Source of the DNA: Flavobacterium glycines
GTDB taxonomy: Bacteria > Bacteroidota > Bacteroidia > Flavobacteriales > Flavobacteriaceae
Direction: 5' to 3'
DNA: 64,000 nt
NCBI RefSeq assembly: GCF_900100165.1
Contig: NZ_FNEO01000001.1
Span: forward strand, 1,116,001-1,180,000
Shown here: positions 60,004-64,000 of the stretch, one piece after another
Layout: every line of letters begins with the position of its first letter
Position numbering within the stretch: the stretch's first letter is position 1
Notes under the pieces: generated by a model
Databases searched by the model: none
Seen by the model: the letters and a program-made list of their open reading frames with translations, nothing else
Told to the model about the DNA's origin: nothing
Program-made: the position numbers and the translations under genes

Positions 60004-62328
60004 ATGATAAAAACAATAAAGGCAATAGTATTTGTTAGTATGTGTACGGTTTATTCTTTAAATGCACAAGTGAATAATTGGCGAGCTAAATGGATAACTG
60101 ATTCTGTTGCACAAAACACACCAAATTCATGGTATAATTTTCGAAAAGATTTTTCTTTAAAGAAGGTACCGGTTAATGCAGTAGCCAAAATTGCGGTAGA
60201 TAGTAAGTATTGGTTGTGGATTAATGGTAGAATGGTTGTTTTTGAAGGAGGTATTAAACGTGGGCCTAATCCCAAAGATACCTATTATGATGAGGTAAAT
60301 ATTGCCCCTTATTTACAAGAAGGGAAGAATAATATTTCTGTTTTGGCATGGTACTTTGGAAAAGATGGCTATTCTCATAAAAGTAGTGGGAAGTTTGGTT
60401 TTATTTTCGAATGTGTAAATTCACAAATAAATATACTTAGTGATAATAGTTGGCAAGTTCTAGAAAATAGTGCTTATGGGAGATGTCCTGAGCCGTTTCC
60501 AAACAGTAGGCTTGTTGAGTCAAGCATTCGTTATGATGCGAGAAAAGATTTAGGATTATGGTATAAGCAAGAATTTGATGATGCTAAATGGCATAAAGCT
60601 GTAGTCCTTGGAACTCCTCCGATGTTGCCATGGAATAATCTTGTTTTACGCCCAATTCCTTTATTCAAGGATTTTGGATTAAAATCATATAATAATAATT
60701 TAAAATTCCCAATCGAATGTAAAAGTGATACTATTATTGTATGCCAATTACCAGCAAATCTTCAAATTACTCCCTATTTAAAAGTAGAAGCTCTTGATGG
60801 GCAATTGATAGATATTAGAACAGACAATTTTAAAGGAGGTGGAGATTATAATATGTATGCACAATACATAACCCGAAATGGGCAACAAGAATATGAAAGT
60901 TATGGATGGATAAATGGTCATAAAGTTATTTACTCCATTCCAAAAGGGGTTAAGGTTCTTGATCTAGAGTATAGACAGACAGGATATAATACCGAGTTTA
61001 AAGGTGATTTCACAAGTTCTGACGTTTTTTTAAATTTGCTTTGGAAAAAATCTTTGCGCACATTATATATTACTATGCGCGATTCTTACATGGATTGTCC
61101 AGATAGAGAACGTGCACAATGGTGGGGTGATGTGGTTAGTGAATCTGGTGAAGCCTTTTATGCCTTAGATACTAAAAGTCATTTACTCTTAAAAAAAGGA
61201 ATGTATGAACTAATTGGATGGCAAAGGCAGGACAGCACTTTGTTCTCTCCCGTGCCGGCTGGTAGTTGGGATAAAGAGTTGCCGACTCAAATGCTTACTA
61301 GTATTGGTTATTATGGCTTTTGGAATTATTATTTGAACACCGCGGATAAGAAAACCATTGCCGACTTATACGATGGAGTTAGGAAATATTTAAAAGTATG
61401 GAAAATCAATGATAAAGGAACTTTGATTTTACGTAATGGTGGTTGGACATGGGGTGATTGGGGGGCTAATAAAGATATGGAATTGATATTTAATACCACA
61501 TATTACATGGCATTAAAAGGAGTATTAAATATGGCAAAAGTACTAGATAAACCAAATGACGTAGCAGAATATAGGAAAGAAATGGATCATTTAAAAGTCG
61601 CTTTTAATAAAAGTTTTTGGACGGGAACAGCTTATAGAGATCCTAATTATAAGGAAAAAACAGATGATCGTGCACAAGCTTTAGCAGTAGTTTCTGGACT
61701 AGCAGATGCTGATAAATATCCTGCTATTTTCAAAGTTTTACAAGAAGAAGAACACGCTAGTCCTTACATGGAAAAATATGTTGTTGAGGCTCTCTTTCAA
61801 ATGGGATATGATAAATATGCTATAGAACGAATGAAAAAACGTTTTGCTAATATGGTTAATAATACCGATTATACTACGCTTTTTGAAGGTTGGGGAATAG
61901 GAAGTGAAGGATTTGGTGGAGGAACAACAAACCACGCTTGGAGTGGTGGTGGATTAACAATATTGTCACAATATGTTTGTGGTATTGCCCCAATTGAACC
62001 TGGTTATTCTCTTTTTCAAATTGTTCCACAACCAGCAGGGTTAGATGAGGCATCAGCAACTGTGCAATCTGTTAAAGGAGAAATCAAGAGTTCCTTTGTG
62101 AACAAAGATAATGTGTTTGAGTTATTAGTTGAAGTGCCTCAAGGAACCAAAGCTGTTATAGGATTGCCTAATTATGGATTTAATTTAATTACTGCAAATG
62201 GTAAAAAAGTTTGGCAAAAAGGTAGCTTTTTATCTAATAAAAAAGCAGTAGAATATAAGGATAATTCAAAAAGCCATATTAAGTTTATTGTTAATGGAGG
62301 GAGATGGAAATTTAAAGCTAATATTTAA
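60004..62328 (+). CDS. GH78-like alpha-L-rhamnosidase
   Basis: 774 residues. Signal peptide about 1-21 (YSLNAQ). Two jelly-roll-like N-terminal parts (WRAKWITD, AKIAVDSKYWLWINGRMV), then an (alpha/alpha)6 barrel with the GH78 acid motif MDCPDRERAQWWGDVVSESG (about 363-382) and the late NHAWSGGGLTILSQY block. It would remove alpha-L-rhamnose from plant or bacterial polysaccharides. No SusCD pair or other CAZyme is next to it, and no T9SS domain is present, so it appears as an isolated gene, possibly acquired. Catalytic residues seem present; true substrate unproven. Confidence 0.78.
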   Translation: MIKTIKAIVFVSMCTVYSLNAQVNNWRAKWITDSVAQNTPNSWYNFRKDFSLKKVPVNAVAKIAVDSKYWLWINGRMVVFEGGIKRGPNPKDTYYDEVNIAPYLQEGKNNISVLAWYFGKDGYSHKSSGKFGFIFECVNSQINILSDNSWQVLENSAYGRCPEPFPNSRLVESSIRYDARKDLGLWYKQEFDDAKWHKAVVLGTPPMLPWNNLVLRPIPLFKDFGLKSYNNNLKFPIECKSDTIIVCQLPANLQITPYLKVEALDGQLIDIRTDNFKGGGDYNMYAQYITRNGQQEYESYGWINGHKVIYSIPKGVKVLDLEYRQTGYNTEFKGDFTSSDVFLNLLWKKSLRTLYITMRDSYMDCPDRERAQWWGDVVSESGEAFYALDTKSHLLLKKGMYELIGWQRQDSTLFSPVPAGSWDKELPTQMLTSIGYYGFWNYYLNTADKKTIADLYDGVRKYLKVWKINDKGTLILRNGGWTWGDWGANKDMELIFNTTYYMALKGVLNMAKVLDKPNDVAEYRKEMDHLKVAFNKSFWTGTAYRDPNYKEKTDDRAQALAVVSGLADADKYPAIFKVLQEEEHASPYMEKYVVEALFQMGYDKYAIERMKKRFANMVNNTDYTTLFEGWGIGSEGFGGGTTNHAWSGGGLTILSQYVCGIAPIEPGYSLFQIVPQPAGLDEASATVQSVKGEIKSSFVNKDNVFELLVEVPQGTKAVIGLPNYGFNLITANGKKVWQKGSFLSNKKAVEYKDNSKSHIKFIVNGGRWKFKANI

Positions 62329-62376
62329 AGGATCTATTCACGCTTATATTTATTCAATCTTTACTTGAATATTAAT

Positions 62377-62414
62377 AACAAATCCCCTTGCTTAATAAAA
62401 CAAGGGGATTTGTT
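62377..62414. terminator. Bidirectional terminator after the GH78-like gene
   Basis: AACAAATCCCCTTG pairs with CAAGGGGATTTGTT around a 10-nt loop, serving both converging genes. Confidence 0.85.
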
Positions 62415-62444
62415 GTCTAAAATTGAATTAATAATTGCGTTTGA

Positions 62445-64000
62445 TTAATCCATCATTCTTTGGCCACCACCGCCAAAGCCTTCAGGACGTTCGCCTCTGT
62501 CCATTCCTTCCATATTTCGGTTGTTTCTTCCCGGAGGTCTTTTCATACCTGAGAAGTTTTGGATTTTATAAGTAAGAGAGAACATAGCATAACGTTTTAA
62601 AACGGTGTTTTCGTTATCAGTTACAGCAGTAGCCGAAATACTTCTTGAAATACTTTGGTTCTGATTCAATAAGTCATACACTTTTACTTTGGCAACAAAG
62701 GTTTTGTTTAAAAAAGAGTATGATAAACTGGTATTCCATAAGTAATAACTTGGATTATTAGAATTATAAGTGTATCCAAAATCGTTACCCCAAATCCAGT
62801 TCGTTGGCCAGTAACTGGTAGTTTGAAGGTTTAGTCTGTGGACTACATTTGATCTGGATTTAAGTCTGCTAATATCGTATTCAGTTTCATTATAAGAAAA
62901 ATTATAAGAAGGAGCGACAGTGAAAAATTCACCATAATCATAGTTTAGATAGATTCTAGGGGAGAATCCGATTGATTTGGCTCCGTATAAAACCATATTG
63001 GTAAATCCTTTTTCAAATCTGTAATTAATGCTTAAAGCCACACCGTAACGCAATAAATTAGATTCCTGTTTGATAGATCTGTTCCAGCTACCGCCTCCTG
63101 ACAGAGCGTAAGTTCCTGAGATGTTTTCATAGGAAGTTCTGCGGCTGTTATCAGGGTTGTAAACAGCAGTGCTAATAATGTCGTTATTGTTCAAATTTCC
63201 ATTCAGGAAGAGATTATAACCGGAACGGGTTTGGAAATTAAAGTTTCTATAGTTAATGCTGGCACTGTGTGTTTCAGTAGGCAGTAAATCAGGGTTTCCT
63301 GTAACTGTATTTAAGGTATTAGATACGTTTTGGATAGGAAGTAATTGATTAGCTGAAGGAAGAGATTGGTCGTAGTTGTATCTTAGAATGAAAAATTTCG
63401 AACGATCTATTCTATATCTAATTTGAGCATTTCCGTTAGGCAGGACATATTTCTTATTTAAATCAGTTGCTTCTCCTTTGTAAAAAGCATGATTGTCGTA
63501 TTGTAAAATAGAAGTTGAGGAATTGATGTCAAATGTGAATTTGTTTTTTTGCAAACGAATACCGGCTTTTGGAACAAAGCTGTTTTGTTTTGAAGTTAAA
63601 TATGTAGTTTGATCTTGATTTAAGTTGGTATAAACATCAGTGTCATTAACATCGTCAAAGGTCTTGTTATCGTTGATGTTGTTTTGTAAGTTGTATTCCA
63701 TACCAATTTTAAAACGAATAGAATCGGTTACAGGTTCGGTATATTCAATTTCGGCAGAATAAGAGTCGCTAATGCTGTTGTTTTTAGAGTTTTGGTCTCT
63801 GTATATATTTCTGTTTAATATTCCGTTAATGTCGTAGAAATTCGTATTTGATTCAGTGAAATTATTCGAATTAGAGTTGCTGTTACTGTTGTTAAATACA
63901 AAACTTAAATTCCTTGCTTTTTTTTCGAAAGATTTGTTAAAGTTAATAGAGTTGCTAAAACTATTTGATTCGTTTCTGCTGGAGGATTTGGAATGAGCAT
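62445..64000 (-). CDS. Outer-membrane beta-barrel (TonB-receptor-like) protein, 5' end cut off
   Basis: The reading frame is open from 62445 to the right edge, so the ATG at 63701 is internal and the true start lies outside; at least 518 residues are in the window. The sequence has strands typical of the large outer-membrane beta-barrel family (IRYRIDRSKFFILRYNYDQS, ASINYRNFNFQTRSGYNLFL) and a Ser/Asn-rich stretch before them. The C-terminus is unusual: after the last strand comes a Gly/Arg/Met-rich tail (MKRPPGRNNRNMEGMDRGER then GFGGGGQRMMD). Cargo unknown. Confidence 0.8.
   Translation of the reverse strand, partial: AHSKSSSRNESNSFSNSINFNKSFEKKARNLSFVFNNSNSNSNSNNFTESNTNFYDINGILNRNIYRDQNSKNNSISDSYSAEIEYTEPVTDSIRFKIGMEYNLQNNINDNKTFDDVNDTDVYTNLNQDQTTYLTSKQNSFVPKAGIRLQKNKFTFDINSSTSILQYDNHAFYKGEATDLNKKYVLPNGNAQIRYRIDRSKFFILRYNYDQSLPSANQLLPIQNVSNTLNTVTGNPDLLPTETHSASINYRNFNFQTRSGYNLFLNGNLNNNDIISTAVYNPDNSRRTSYENISGTYALSGGGSWNRSIKQESNLLRYGVALSINYRFEKGFTNMVLYGAKSIGFSPRIYLNYDYGEFFTVAPSYNFSYNETEYDISRLKSRSNVVHRLNLQTTSYWPTNWIWGNDFGYTYNSNNPSYYLWNTSLSYSFLNKTFVAKVKVYDLLNQNQSISRSISATAVTDNENTVLKRYAMFSLTYKIQNFSGMKRPPGRNNRNMEGMDRGERPEGFGGGGQRMMD

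Noticed and set aside
63441..63701. ATG at 63701 as start of the last gene
   Set aside because: The frame is open with barrel-protein-like sequence up to the right edge, so the ATG is internal.
1..64000. tRNA, rRNA or mobile elements
   Set aside because: No cloverleaf, ribosomal RNA segment, transposase or integrase was recognised; repeats seen are short and intergenic.

Overview
The window comes from a low-GC member of the Bacteroidetes, most likely a Flavobacterium or close relative. The evidence is internal. Promoters carry the Bacteroidetes -7 element TAnnTTTG. There are gliding-motility genes gldE and gldD, a type IX secretion sorting domain, a CarboxypepD_reg-type TonB-dependent receptor, a DUF3078 protein beside dxs, and degenerate intergenic repeats of the kind common in flavobacteria. 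No tRNA, rRNA, CRISPR array, insertion sequence or prophage was seen.

Layout. 1-2.5 kb: a partial SDR with an FNR-type palindrome upstream, a Crp/Fnr regulator, a LuxE-like adenylating protein and a tiny secreted protein that is almost only a T9SS sorting domain. 2.6-18 kb: a phosphate-starvation island made of a lipoprotein, a TonB receptor, phoB, phoR, two porin+pstS modules, pstC, pstA, pstB and phoU. 18-31 kb: mostly housekeeping genes (glycosyltransferase, aspartate kinase, acetyltransferase, fbp, a TerB-like protein, a HupE-like protein, dCMP deaminase, an S41 protease, nrdB and nrdA). 31-37.8 kb: an ABC exporter/ArsR/SDR unit with two matching operators, then metE divergent from an Lrp gene. 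37.9-50 kb: dgt, DUF3078-dxs, a Cys-rich TonB-like protein, tadA, a GT39/GtrA/PAP2 envelope operon, an AraC regulator with an AraJ-like MFS pump, and RNase G. 50-64 kb: an unlisted 30-residue basic protein, an HU protein, mutY, a thiol-disulfide protein, ssb-gldE-gldD, an M16 peptidase pair, rplU-rpmA, a GH78-like enzyme and a truncated outer-membrane barrel protein.

The most interesting system is the phosphate island. Four of its promoters (TonB receptor, both porins, second pstS) carry TAACA-like repeats exactly 11 bp apart, placed 36 and 25 bp upstream of the first base of a TAnnTTTG-like -7 element. This is a candidate Bacteroidetes Pho box with fixed geometry. It ties the TonB receptor to phosphate starvation and suggests the path TonB receptor or porin, then PstS, then PstCAB, controlled by PhoR/PhoB and PhoU. 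PstC carries five 13-residue acidic repeats in its first periplasmic loop; the peptide is conserved while the codons have diverged.

Other regulatory sites fit their neighbours: an ArsR palindrome sits between divergent promoters with a second copy before the SDR, an inverted repeat lies in the metE/lrp gap, and two genes (arsR and tadA) have -7 elements so close to the ATG that leaderless transcripts are likely. All functional assignments rest on reading motifs by eye; no database search was run.
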